Below, one piece after another: positions 11,501 to 18,479 of a stretch of 64,000 bases of DNA. How positions within the stretch are numbered: position 1 is the first letter of the stretch; every line of letters begins with the position of its first letter. Below the pieces are notes generated by a model that searched no databases, was not told the origin of the DNA, and was given only the letters and a program-made list of their open reading frames with translations. The stretch covers positions 310,001 through 374,000 of the forward strand of contig JAMZAV010000778.1 in the NCBI GenBank assembly GCA_024449915.1, written 5' to 3'. This DNA is from Sweltsa coloradensis (lineage: Eukaryota; Arthropoda; Insecta; Plecoptera; Chloroperlidae). Both the position numbers and the translations under genes were made by a program.

Positions 11501-14500
11501 CGCAGCCAGCTGCAGTCTCGGGTCTCGGAAATTTCGCCCCCCTCACAGCCCTTAGGGCGGCCACCCCCGTGCCCCTAGAACAATACACACAACCAAACTT
11601 TCCCAAAGGGTTTTTTTCCGAGCTGAAGTCCGCTACTAAACCCCCTGCTCCGACCTATGAAACGACGTGGCGCAGCCAGCGCGCCCTCTTTTCCCTGGGA
11701 ATGCGCCCCCCTTCCCCCTTAGGGGGGCCACCCCCCGTGCCCCTAAAACCCAATACACAAAACCAACATAAGGTTTTCCCAAGCTGAAGTCCGCATCAGA
11801 AAGCCCTGCTCCAACCTATAAAGACAGACGGGGAAAGCCACTGCATTCGGGTCTCGGAATGCGTCCCTCCACCCCTTTAGGGCGGCCACCCCCCCGGCCC
11901 CTAAAAAATACCACAACCAAACATAATTTTTGTTCCGACTAAAGTCCGAAATACAGAAGCCCTCCCAGACCTATGAAGAAGACAGGGGGCGCAGCCAGCT
12001 GCAGTCTCGGGTCTCGGAATGCGTCCCTCACAGCCCTTAGGGCGGCCACCCCCGTGCCCCTAGAACAATACACACAACCAACATAAGGTTGTTCCGAGCT
12101 GAAGTCCGCATACATGAAGCCCTGCTCCAGACCTATGAAGACAGACAGTGGCGCAGCCAGCTGCAGTCTCGGGTCTCGGAATGCCCCCCCTCCAGCCCTT
12201 AGGCCCACCCCCGTCCCCCCTAGAAAAATCACCAAACATTCTAAGGTTCTTACAAAATTTATTTTAGCATACTGATTCTTTGGGCGACCCCGGGGGGTTG
12301 TATTTTTTTTCCAATGAGTTTGGGTCTTTAAAAAATACCGCTCCGGGTTTGGGCCATTGTTCCTCGTAGATGGTGTCCGGCCCCAACGGGGTTTTGATGG
12401 TCCCCCATTAAATAAAAGACCCCACTGAACGTCAGTGCATACATTCTGAATCGAATGATTGATTTTATTGGAAAAATTTTCGTTAAAAGTCTATATTTAT
12501 GTAATGCAACTTTGGGGTATTTTTGGACTGAGTGGTATGGATGGGGGTGAATTTGAACAGAATGGTGGAGGGAAAACCCGGTACCCTTGTGTCCCCAATC
12601 CTTTCAAAAAATACCAAGGGACCAAATGCGTAAGGGGCCTATCCGAAAGGCGGGGTAACCTTGACGCATATAGGTTCCTCCCCCTAACCCGGACTGCTTG
12701 AAATGTAAAATATAATATGTAAACCACATTAAAAATGCGTTAAAGACAAAAAGTCGGATGAAAAGTCGCAAATGAAATACCCCTAATGAAAAATACCACG
12801 TGGCATTTTATGGAGAGCCAGCGGTTTAGCCGAGGTCGTTTAACCGGTTTCCACTCGAACACCGAAGTTAAGCAACCTGCGGGCGTGGTCACGGGAAGAG
12901 TGGGCGACCGCTATGCCCCGAGACACACGTATATCCTACTGCTGGTTAGAGCAGACGGAGGGTTCGAGAGCTAGTGTAACGGCTTCGTTCTCCTCGACGT
13001 CTGCTCGGCAGTCCGGGTAAGTGGACGAAACTATATGACAGTCAAGGTTGCATTGTCCTTTCGGATGGGACGTGAAGCCGTTGGTGTCCTTGTACTTTTC
13101 GAAAGGAGTAGGCTAAGTACTGGTACCGGGTTTCACCTCCTCTCTTCTATTCATCCTTCTTCCTCATCTATCACCACTCATTGTCTCGAATAGCCCTAGA
13201 ATAGTGCATTAATATGAGATGTAAAGCAATACTAATTAATCAATCAATCAATCAAAATCAAAGCATTTTTATGGAGTGAGTGATTATGGTCAACCCTCGG
13301 CGGGATTACCTTCAAATCCAGATCTTGTTCATTGTCCACTGGTGGCTTTATGTGTTGAGTCCGAAGTGGAGAAGAGTGGGGGTAATAAAGGGGAAAATTC
13401 TATTCTAAAAATATTAATCTCTGCCTGTCCTACAGTTCAGTAAAGACTCACCAAGTAACCTTAGGTGAATTTCTTTTTTTAGAACATAATGTGCCCCATG
13501 TGGTCTAGATGTTAGTGTATAGCTTACAGTTCAGTACAGTGCCACCTACCGTTCCTTGGGATCCTGATAGACGAACAGCTTGATTCTGTCCATGAAGACG
13601 GCCGTGATGACCACGCACATGACGGCGCAGCCCACAAAGACGCTGGCCAGCATGGCCGTGGTCTTGCAGGGCAGAACCACGGGGACCAGGTCCCCCACGC
13701 TCGTGTTTGAAGGGACGGCCACCAGTAGCGCTCCGGGCGTCGGGCACGCGGCACTACCGCAGATGCGCTCGGCTGTTTCCGTCTCGGTGAACATGGCGTC
13801 GAGCAGGGAGTAGTCGTCGCTCGTGTGACCTCGGGAGTCGTACAGGGAATCCACCTCGGCAGAGCCTGGACGGGGGACATATCAGTTAGAGGTCATGTGG
13901 GTAGGATATAGTCAGTTAGAGGTCATGAGGGTGGGATATAATCAGTTAGAGTTAGAGGGCATGTGGATAATCAGCTAGAGGTCACGTGGATAAGATATAG
14001 TCTGTAAGAGGTCATGTGGGGGGGTCATTATCAGTTAGAGGTCATGTGGGTATTATAATATAGGCAGTTATAGGTAATTAGGATGGGAAATTATCAGTAA
14101 GAGGTCATGTTGATAATCAGCTAGAGGTCATGTGGGTAGGATATAGTCAGTTAGAGGTCATGTGGGTAGAACATAAAAACAGTTTAAGGTCATGTATGTA
14201 GAATATAGTCAGTTAGAGGTCATGTGGGTAGGTTTCAATCAGCTTTAGGTCATGTGGGTGGGATATAGTCAGTTAGAGGTCATGTGGGTAGTATAATATA
14301 GGCAGTTAGAGGTCATTAGGATGGGAAATTATCAGGAAGAGGTCATGTGTGTGGGGTATAATTAGATAGAAAGAAATTGTGGGTAGACATATAAGTCAGA
14401 GGTCATGTTGGGTTGGGTTTGGCGTTGCATTATAGTCCTCTTCCAGTACAACGTTTGATACACTGAGGTGCACTCTGCGTGCGTCGTTTCGTATAAATAC

Positions 14501-16924
14501 CGAGAGACCCATTCCAGATCGATCATACGCTGTAAAAGCCCTCCAAATGGGTATTTCGATATAATATTATGCTTTCCATGAAAAGTCACTAACCTTATTT
14601 TATTTCCATATCCATTCATCAATATGATATTATGATAGAAACAAGGTACACATTTAATATTTTTATTAATGGTATAATACTCCTCCCTCCCCGTGGCCTC
14701 TTCCCCCTCTCTACTGAAATGATTTCTGATTTGTGTTAAATTCAAATAATAGCCCATTTTGAACTAATCACAAAGAAAAATCCAAATTTCGGAAGAAGTT
14801 AAATCAATATTTGAGTGCAGTAAAAAGCTCTTTACTTCAGGATAGCGAAATTAATATCGTACCTCAGCCAGACGTGATGACCACTCGACAAGCAACTCGC
14901 TTGAATCAGATTTAATTTTGGTTTGAGCAGTTTTCATAAAATATTTTTTAGAATTTTAATAAATGTTATAGAAGAGGCTTTGCGGTTTTCAGTTGTAATC
15001 TTCTTTGACATAAAGTAAATATAATATGATGCTTTACTGTTTAAAAGCCTGAAGGCCTTATTATAAATCTCTCAATTATAATTCTTTCATGTCAAATGAT
15101 GATTTCCAGCCTCTAAAAAAAGGTAAAAAGACAAAATGATAAAGGGAATATTTAAAGGCGTACTTACCAGTTCTCTTTGAGAGCGTAAACCACACCAGAA
15201 AAGCAGCGACTACATTTCCGAGAACCATTCCAAAGTCCTGAGCCGCTTGAAGTCCTCTCGTCAACCTCTTTGCAATCTCCCTCTTCCCCCCGTCCTCCTC
15301 CGCCTCGTCGTCGTCGCCTACCACGTACGTGAGCTTCCCCGCCAAGGTCATGAGGCACGTGACCCTGGCGCTGGTCAGCGGCCCGAGCGAGATCCCCATC
15401 AGGACGTAGGCGGGGATGAGGGTGAAGATCACGGGGTAGAGGTGCACTCCGAAGAACACCACCGAACAACCGTAACCGAGGAGAAGAACCCAGTTCGTTC
15501 CCAGTTTCTGGACGACGCTCGGAGCAATCAGGGAGGATATCGCTCCGAAGGCATAGAGGATCGCAAATAGAAGACTTCCGGAGCTATTGTTCTGTTGGTA
15601 TTGATGGTACATTTGACTCTCCGAGGGTGGGAACATTGCGAGTTGGTTTGGGTGCGCATTCCTCGACCAGTACCACGCGGAGATGGACGACTGTAGCGCG
15701 ACGAGAGGGAGGTAGGCGGCGGTGAAGGTGCAGTGGGCGAGACAGAGGGCGGTGAAGTTACGGAGGAGGACGCGACGAGAGTACGTCGGGCCGAAGCGGG
15801 AGGGGGTGGAGCGGACGACGGCGATGAGACGACGAACTGAGGAGGCGCCACACGAACTGCTGAGGGAGTCACGGCGTCGGAGGGGAGGGAGGATCACGTG
15901 GTTGTGGTAGGCCGTCAGCGTCGAGCGGGTGGAGCGGCTGGACATCGGGGAGTGACCGGCGGCAGCCTGCTGCACACACAACACAAGACAAACATATAGA
16001 TCATACAGATTATAGATCAGATAGATTAAATAGATCTCATAGATCAACATATAGATCTACCAACACCCCAGAAGCATAAGCGTCTACCGCGAATGATCGG
16101 TAGCGAACATAGAATGTGCGGGGCAGCGAGGTCATATTGATCCCACGTAAACTTGTTGGAGAGACTTGTTTCCCCCCCCCCCTTCCCCCCCCCTAAAATA
16201 GAGAATGAACTTGAAAAGTACGCGCGCACGTAATGGCGTGCATGGGCTACAGTGTGTTGGTACACCTATATAGTTCCGTCATTGAGTATAAGTATAAAGT
16301 TAGAGAACCAACACTATAGGCTGTGCATATACGTGCAGAACAGCGCTCTAAACGTATGATAAATATACTAGCGGTCTAGGTATTTTCATGTTGCGTATGG
16401 TAAACATCTACAATTTCAATTTTGTCTGAGTGGTTTAATGTGTATTAGGCATTTTTCTCTCTTGTATACGTATATAATAGATTTTTATTGGCAATGTCAG
16501 AATATGTCTCAAAATTATGTACATATAACCTTCAACTTTTCTGAATATAAAGTTTAGAAAAATGGTTCACACATCTGGAAAAACTCTCGAAAGTGAAGCC
16601 AATAAAATATGCATAGATAAAGTTCTTTTCAACTTTGTATAAAGAAATTTGTTCAAATGTTGTGAACAAACAGTTGAATTATTGAGTACCTCTGTGGGTG
16701 TGGGTACCTACCTCTGCAATGAAGTCTTCCCAAGCCGAAGCGCCGTGCGCAGCCGCGTACGCATGCGCAGCACCCGCGCTCCTCGTGTGGTACAAGCGAC
16801 GATGCTGATTGGTCGGCTGCGGCAGCCTCAGTGGCGGACCCCACTGCGTCGCACTCATCCTCTCACTTCGGCCGAGTTCGTGCAAGTTCGGCAGCGAGCC
16901 CATCCTCAGGCGCACTGACTGCAA
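3564..16924 (-). CDS. UNC93: UNC93-like multi-pass membrane protein, whole spliced locus
   Basis: Spliced gene on the minus strand. Exons in order: 16712-16924, 15168-15969, 13550-13865, one copy from the 11.1-12.24 kb array, 6124-6253, 4351-4488, [one small exon not found], 3564-3779. All located exons except the array exon have GT/AG borders, and splice phases agree across junctions (0/0, 1/1, 2/2, then 0, 1/1). The product follows the UNC93A/UNC93B family over its whole length: five N-terminal membrane segments, a luminal loop with paired cysteines, TM6, a cytoplasmic linker, then TM7-12 and a short basic tail. UNC93 proteins are 12-TM members of the major facilitator superfamily; UNC93B1 escorts Toll-like receptors and worm UNC-93 is part of a potassium-channel complex. 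Whether this copy is A- or B1-like cannot be settled by eye. Duplicated exons make the functional splice path uncertain. Confidence 0.9.
3780..4350 (-). other. intron region of the UNC93-like gene; one small exon expected but not found
   Basis: AT-rich, non-repetitive by eye. Splice phases on either side require at least one more exon of length 3n+2 here, encoding roughly 15-20 residues. No segment with acceptable splice sites and family-like residues could be picked. A donor-like GTAAGTGAG lies near 3880-3888 (minus), but what precedes it is not coding-like. Confidence 0.5.
4351..4488 (-). CDS. UNC93: UNC93-like gene, exon encoding TM9-10
   Basis: Begins after the acceptor GTCCTAG (4489-4495) and ends at the donor GTAAGA (4350-4345), 138 nt, phase 1 at both ends. 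The product includes VGFAFHACLLLVLLLW (TM9), a hydrophilic KPSGDDPA loop and FYVISASWGVCNAIWETLTF (TM10). The SWGVCNAIWET motif matches the LWGVADAVWQT motif of human UNC93A. The first glycine codon is completed by the last base of exon 6124-6253. Confidence 0.9.
4512..4790. repeat. GA microsatellite with two partial copies of the neighbouring exon start
   Basis: A (GA)n run at about 4512-4543 lies in the intron. It is followed at 4546-4581 by a near-perfect copy of the first part of exon 4351-4488 plus its acceptor (AGGAGGCAAGCGTGGAAGGC, then CGAACCCCACACCTAG). A third, more diverged copy lies at about 4741-4770 (AGGAGGCAAACGTTGAAGACG). The copies carry exon sequence but no full exon, so they are probably not spliced in. 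Confidence 0.75.
4791..5060 (-). other. intron, UNC93-like gene
   Basis: AT-rich intron with a G homopolymer at about 4819-4833; no other feature seen. Confidence 0.5.
5061..5301. mobile_element. TIR element of the CTAGGAAAACGCC family (copy 1)
   Basis: Starts CTAGGAAAACGCCAAAGTCG and ends with the inverted counterpart, a diverged ...GACTTTGTCGTTTTACGCATCTAG. Inside the ends are the family marks GTACCCGGTAATA and GGGTACTCAACACATG. The same arrangement is seen at 57342-57714 and one end alone at 60481-60615. It abuts a tRNA-derived SINE head on its right side. Confidence 0.65.
5302..5460 (+). mobile_element. tRNA-derived SINE, family 1 (degraded)
   Basis: GGCTAAGGCGCC head, a damaged B box (GGTTCAACACG), then the family body with ACGTGTTTTGAAATGCATG and CCCGTACGAAT. 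It parallels the copy at 5926-6110 base for base apart from many small deletions. Confidence 0.65.
5461..5925 (-). other. intron, UNC93-like gene
   Basis: No coding signal. A 73-codon open frame on the plus strand (5683-5904) has no recognisable composition or partners and is treated as chance. Confidence 0.5.
5926..6110 (+). mobile_element. tRNA-derived SINE, family 1
   Basis: GGCTAAGGCGCC head, GAATGTGGGAGACC, a damaged B box (GGGTTCAAACAACG), then the body shared with 5302-5460 and with the reverse complement of 57055-57340, extending to GATTGCAAGGTTTACCCAATC. It ends a few bases from the 3' end of exon 6124-6253. Confidence 0.7.
6124..6253 (-). CDS. UNC93: UNC93-like gene, exon encoding TM8
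   Basis: Acceptor TTTGTTCCAG (6254-6263), donor GTACGT (6123-6118), 130 nt. Encodes FYVMCALGVPNISLVFLSMG and continues through LLQSVAGFTLSMLLQHIRRY. The YVxCxLG motif is the hallmark entry to TM8 in UNC93A (SYVTCTLG). Phase 0 in, phase 1 out, matching exon 4351-4488. Confidence 0.9.
6254..6732 (-). other. intron, UNC93-like gene
   Basis: AT-rich; nothing recognised. Confidence 0.5.
6733..6920 (-). mobile_element. retroelement 3' tail (CCTCCTTTGTAAATC family)
   Basis: Reverse complement reads TTGTCCTCCTTTGTAAATC ... GAATAGGATAGACGTTAAAT followed by (AAAT)n. The same tail is seen at about 17500-17750, 36960-37112, 43905-44156 and 54270-54480, each ending in or next to AAAT repeats. The tail-plus-tetranucleotide form resembles 3' ends of CR1/L2-type LINEs or SINEs that borrow them; no coding part is present. 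Confidence 0.65.
6921..7184 (-). other. intron, UNC93-like gene
   Basis: No feature recognised; AT-rich with TATTTATTTA near the left end. Confidence 0.4.
7185..7410 (+). mobile_element. tRNA-derived SINE, family 2
   Basis: A degraded tRNA-like head (GGCTCGTAGCG...TCCTGGTTTAAATCTC) leads into GGCAATCCTGACTGAAG, GGACATCCCTTCACAAT, GGGGCATGCATTG and CAGGTTTCCCACGATAA. The same body is found near 31.2, 40.7, 42.5 (minus), 42.7 and 58.1 kb; the 58.1 kb copy keeps a clean B box. Confidence 0.75.
7700..7990 (-). mobile_element. 5S-SINE body, minus orientation
   Basis: Reverse complement of the body at about 8262-8460 (GTCCGGGTTAGTGGAGGAA, CTTTTCGAAAGGAGTA, CTATCACCACTCAT), ending at its left in (GATT)n, i.e. 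an (AATC)n tail on the minus strand. It lacks a clear 5S head. Confidence 0.6.
8000..8560 (+). mobile_element. 5S rRNA-derived SINE with (ATCA)n tail
   Basis: The head at about 8010-8085 resembles 5S rRNA: TCGAACACCGAAATTAAGCAACC, followed by a GGGTGAAC...GAGA stretch in the place of the 5S C box (shown in parts to respect length: CACCGAAATTAAGCAAC). A unique body follows, then (ATCA)n at 8497-8557. The duplicate at 12830-13256 keeps a better head (GGTCACGGGAAGAGTGGGCG and ACCGC). The arrangement fits SINE3-type 5S-derived elements. Confidence 0.65.
8708..8712. repeat. target-site duplication, left
   Basis: CTTAG, repeated exactly at 10595-10599 on the other side of the gypsy element. Confidence 0.9.
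8713..8926 (+). repeat. 5' LTR of the gypsy element
   Basis: 214 bp, TG...CA ends, with a possible polyadenylation signal AATAAAA near 8826-8833. No difference from 10381-10594 was noticed. Confidence 0.95.
8927..8944 (+). promoter_or_regulatory. candidate primer-binding site
   Basis: CTGGCGACGAGGATGGG starts right after the LTR; TGG at the start fits pairing with a tRNA CCA end. The tRNA was not identified. Confidence 0.6.
8940..9057 (-). pseudogene. inverted fragment of the integrase zinc-binding domain
   Basis: The reverse complement has an open frame containing HRGHLGIVKTKQLL, then EKVWFPNIDKTVEEA and a cysteine in QNCHP. This is the H-x3-H...C part of the HHCC zinc finger of gypsy integrases. 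It lies antisense between the 5' LTR and gag, where it does not belong, so a piece of the 3' pol region was inverted and moved to the 5' end. The first 35 or so residues of the sense open frame here are just its antisense. Confidence 0.85.
8944..10368 (+). pseudogene. gypsy gag-pol remnant: gag C-terminus, zinc knuckles, protease, truncated RT
   Basis: One open frame of 474 codons. Residues 1 to about 37 are antisense integrase. From about residue 45 it is gag C-terminus (RLRRYALREEGTLESLL), then two CCHC-like knuckles at about residues 139-177 (CYFCGNAW..., CRTCQKIGHFQKLC), a retropepsin active site FAIDTGASVNVI at about 228-239, a linker of the Mag/K02A2.6-like type (YPQLFTGVGKLHDF), and the first reverse transcriptase blocks (ELDIIEPVSGPTPWVSPIV, LCVDMRQAN, FSKIDLKDGYHQLEL). 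The YxDD active site, RNase H and integrase are missing and the gag N-terminus is gone. It cannot be autonomous. Confidence 0.9.
10381..10594 (+). repeat. 3' LTR of the gypsy element
   Basis: 214 bp, by eye identical to the 5' LTR; followed by the CTTAG target duplication at 10595-10599. A short purine run GGAGGAA precedes it. Confidence 0.95.
10695..11010 (-). CDS. UNC93: UNC93-like gene, duplicated exon encoding the loop and TM6 (copy 1)
   Basis: Acceptor CCCGTCCAG (11011-11019), donor GTAGGT (10694-10689), 316 nt, phase 1 in and phase 2 out. Encodes an acidic/serine-rich stretch (SRGHTSDDYSLLDAMFTETE), ICGSAACP with the paired cysteines seen in the luminal loop of UNC93A (SCGASDC), and a membrane segment MLASVFVGCAVMCVVITAVF. 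The protein is identical to that of 13550-13865; the two DNA differences I see (GACTGCG/GACGGCG and CACGAAG/CACAAAG) are silent. Because it lies downstream of the exon array, a normal transcript would have to skip it. Confidence 0.85.
11060..12240 (-). CDS. UNC93: UNC93-like gene, tandem array of the TM7 exon (about 6-7 damaged units)
   Basis: On the minus strand the best units read RDPRLQLAAPLSVFIGLEQG then FMYADFSS, the TM7 entry of UNC93 (compare RDKRLCLLILLPLYSGLQQG in human UNC93A). The unit repeats about every 160-170 bp; marks such as CAATACACACAACCAAC recur near 11.41, 11.58, 11.75, 11.91, 12.07 and 12.23 kb. An undamaged unit would be 162 bp, 54 codons, with no stop. An acceptor TATTGTTCTAG (near 12060-12070) would give phase 2, fitting exon 13550-13865, and the residues would join exon 6124-6253 exactly after FSS, but there the genome reads TCG-GAACAA with no GT. 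At 11060-11100 a fragment of the upstream exon (GGCTCGGCTGTTTCCGTCTC) is fused on. Much of 11100-11400 is C-homopolymer noise. Confidence 0.7.
12460..12800 (-). mobile_element. 5S-SINE body, minus orientation (duplicate copy)
   Basis: Counterpart of 7700-7990 in the second duplication copy; GATTGATT tail at 12455-12465 and TCCTCCCCCTAACCCGGACTG near 12675 (in parts: CTAACCCGGACTG). Confidence 0.5.
12820..13256 (+). mobile_element. 5S rRNA-derived SINE (duplicate copy)
   Basis: Best 5S-like head in the window at about 12855-12930: GAACACCGAAGTTAAGCAAC, GGGCGTGGTCA, AGTGGGCGACCGC, in the order of the 5S internal control region. Body and (ATCA)n tail (13238-13256) follow. Confidence 0.7.
13257..13549 (-). 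other. intron, UNC93-like gene
   Basis: Part of duplication copy 2; contains the empty target of the gypsy element. Compared with copy 1 it has an extra piece near 13298-13335 (GGCGGGATTACC...). Confidence 0.6.
13550..13865 (-). CDS. UNC93: UNC93-like gene, exon encoding the loop and TM6 (copy 2, likely the used one)
   Basis: Acceptor CCCGTCCAG (13866-13874), donor GTAGGT (13549-13544), 316 nt, phases 1 in and 2 out. It is the first copy met after exon 15168-15969 in transcription order, and the exon array lies downstream, so the simplest working transcript uses this copy. Content as for 10695-11010: acidic serine-rich stretch, ICGSAACP, NTS as a possible N-glycosylation site in the loop, TM6, then a basic KLFVYQDPKE turn into the cytoplasmic linker. 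Confidence 0.9.
13880..14420. repeat. intronic tandem repeat, GTCAGTTAGAGGTCATGTGG units
   Basis: About 15-18 imperfect units of roughly 27-35 bp built on CAGTTAGAGGTCATGTGGGT and GGATATAGT. A short run of the same unit follows the other exon copy at 11028-11065, so the repeat is part of the duplicated segment and has been cut short there. Confidence 0.85.
14421..15167 (-). other. intron, UNC93-like gene
   Basis: AT-rich; a 131-codon open frame on the minus strand (14362-14757) overlaps the tandem repeat, lacks splice-site support or recognisable motifs, and is not called as coding. Confidence 0.5.
15168..15969 (-). CDS. UNC93: UNC93-like gene, main N-terminal exon (TM1-5)
   Basis: Acceptor TGTGTGCAG (15970-15978), donor GTAAGTA (15167-15161), 802 nt, phase 0 in and phase 1 out. 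After a basic serine-rich cytoplasmic stretch come TM1 (FTALCLAHCTFTAAYLPLVA), LQSSISAW as in the GLQSLQSS motif of UNC93A, TM2 (GSLLFAILYAFGAISSLIAP), TM3 (NWVLLLGYGCSVVFFGVHLY), TM4 (FTLIPAYVLMGISLGPLTSA), an acidic loop (DDDEAEEDGGKRE) and TM5 (FGMVLGNVVAAFLVWFTL). An NNSS sequon precedes TM2. The open frame runs upstream of the acceptor through AT-rich DNA (MLIYEIYLIYL...), which I take as intron. Confidence 0.92.
15970..16711 (-). other. intron, UNC93-like gene
   Basis: AT-rich apart from two C runs near 16173-16193. Nothing else recognised. Confidence 0.5.
16712..16924 (-). CDS. UNC93: probable first coding exon of the UNC93-like gene (cytoplasmic N-terminus)
   Basis: GC-rich 213-nt block with acceptor CCCTTACAG (16925-16933) and donor GTAGGTACC (16711-16703). 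Open in phase 0 over 71 codons and followed in phase 0 by exon 15168-15969, so the two join cleanly. Encodes a hydrophilic stretch (MGSLPNLHELGRSERMSA ... ASAWEDFIAE) without membrane segments, as expected for a cytosolic N-terminus. The first ATG is codon 8; translation may begin there or in an upstream exon outside view. The family does not conserve this region, so assignment rests on splice sites, phase and composition. Confidence 0.7.
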
Positions 16925-16953
16925 CTGTAAGGGATTGTATTAGGTGATGACGT

Positions 16954-16961
16954 CATATCTA
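16954..16961. promoter_or_regulatory. CRE-like TGACGTCA palindrome
   Basis: TGACGTCA lies about 30 bp upstream (minus sense) of exon 16712-16924. It could be chance; no TATA or initiator was seen with it. Confidence 0.25.
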
Positions 16962-16986
16962 TTATTAACTGGTTGGTTGATGCAGC

Positions 16987-17046
16987 TCATCCTCTCGCTT
17001 CGGCCGAGTTCGTGCAAGTTCGGCAGCGAGCCCATCCTCAGGCGCA
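16987..17046 (-). repeat. partial duplicate of exon 16712-16924
   Basis: CTCATCCTCTCGCTTCGGCC through CAAGTTCGGCAGCGAG to CCATCCTCAGGCGC repeats 16857-16914 with a single difference noticed (CACTT/CGCTT). It lacks the acceptor and the rest of the exon, but retains the ATG. It might serve as an alternative first exon only if it is transcribed from upstream. Confidence 0.85.
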
Positions 17047-17499
17047 AACATCGTACGTAGTGAAAGCAAGTTAAAAAACCAGATGCAGCAGCCGCATATA
17101 AATCATGTTTTAATTGGGGTCAGTCTAAATGAAGGTGGTTTGACCTTGATTTGCGAATTTAAATTCAACAGCTTGTTCCTGTTCCTTCTAAATCAACAAG
17201 GTGTGATATATTATGCCACTGAAGCCATTGACCTTAGCAAAAATCCACTACATGTCAGCGGGCAATACCTGTTTCGTAGGCCAGGCTTTGAATTGCCAAA
17301 AACACAATAATATGTGTCATGGGTATTTAAAATTAGCATAATTGCAATCTTTAGATGGTTGTAGCTTTTTCTCGTAGGCATTATTTGATGGTAGTTGGTC
17401 TATCTATAGTGTCCAACCCAACCCAAATCTTCCGGCTCTGCGTAATACTGACTGCTTTGTCCATTTTAATCACTCACAAAACTTCGCGCCAAATTTTTA
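17047..17499. other. no gene recognised
   Basis: A 75-codon open frame at 17083-17310 has no motif or splice support. Otherwise AT-rich. Confidence 0.5.
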
Positions 17500-17674
17500 T
17501 TTGTTACCAAAATTGTTGTGTTTAATTGCATTGTTGTTGTAATGCTACTATTTCAAATATTTACGAAAATGTAGTTTATTGTTATTTCTGCATCTATGTA
17601 ATTAGATTTATTTCGTTGTCCTCCTTTGTAAATCAGTTTTTATAACTGAATAGGATAGACGTTAAATAAATAAA

Positions 17675-17714
<40 letters not shown>

Positions 17715-17718
17715 AAAA

Positions 17719-17749
<31 letters not shown>

Positions 17750-17750
17750 A
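17500..17750 (+). mobile_element. retroelement 3' tail followed by (AAAT)n
   Basis: TTTGTTACCAAAATTGTTG ... TTGTCCTCCTTTGTAAATC ... GAATAGGATAGACGTTAAAT, then about 85 bp of AAAT repeats at 17666-17750. Same family as 6733-6920. Confidence 0.75.
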
Positions 17751-18479
17751 ATGTAGTAATTTACTTAGATTTTGAATCAGCCGTTTGATTCGACATCTTT
17801 GCTCCGAAGATCGATTTCCGATTAAAATCGTTTTAATGAAATCAATGTTTAATTTTACTTCACCTATGCACTCTGCTAAGGATGTTATTGTATTATAGTC
17901 GCCATTTCGTGAGAACTGGGTCGGAATGTCTCCAAGCAGTTGCACTTAACTTTATTCTGGTGCAAGCAATTAAATGGGAATTACAGCCACCTACAGCTCT
18001 GTATCAACTTTGATGGTATTCTAAAAGAATAGAAATAACTGTATTGTGTAAGTAGTTAGTTGTCGTAATTCGTAAAGGTCTTGGTTGGATTTACATCCTG
18101 GAAGTAAAATATCACAACAAAGCAATTTTGAGGTTCTCCGAATGCGAGGGGAGAGAACTGATTGAGTTTGTGATCAAATGAACAAAAATCTAGGTGCCCG
18201 TTAGGGCACCGCAGCCAAGCCGCGGTGCGCTACACACTCAGGCACCTTATACAGCAAGCAGAGTTGGGGTGATTTCGAGGTGTCACCCAGCCGTCATGAA
18301 ACGTGATGTGAACTTGAAAACTATCAAAATCGAGGGGATTTAGGTATCCGACAACACATGCCAAATTTGGTTGGGGTACGAGCATTCCTTCTTGGTGAAA
18401 AAATGACTTGAAACATGCTCAAAATCACTTTAAGGATGTTAGTTACTACTGGCTACTACTACTATCTAATTCGTCAGTT
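17751..18479. other. no gene recognised
   Basis: Contains a GC-rich hairpin-prone patch at about 18191-18246 (GGTGCCCGTTAGGGCACC and CCGCGGTGCGC) of unknown meaning; otherwise AT-rich. Confidence 0.5.

Larger units (their letters stand above)
12271..13905. repeat. segmental duplication, copy 2 (no gypsy insertion)
   Basis: Counterpart of 7534-11043. It preserves the uninterrupted gypsy target at about 13453-13466 (AAGTAACCTTAGGTGAA). Its first 500 bp differ from copy 1 mainly by inserted or lengthened C, G, A and T runs, which suggests poor consensus more than old divergence. Confidence 0.8.
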
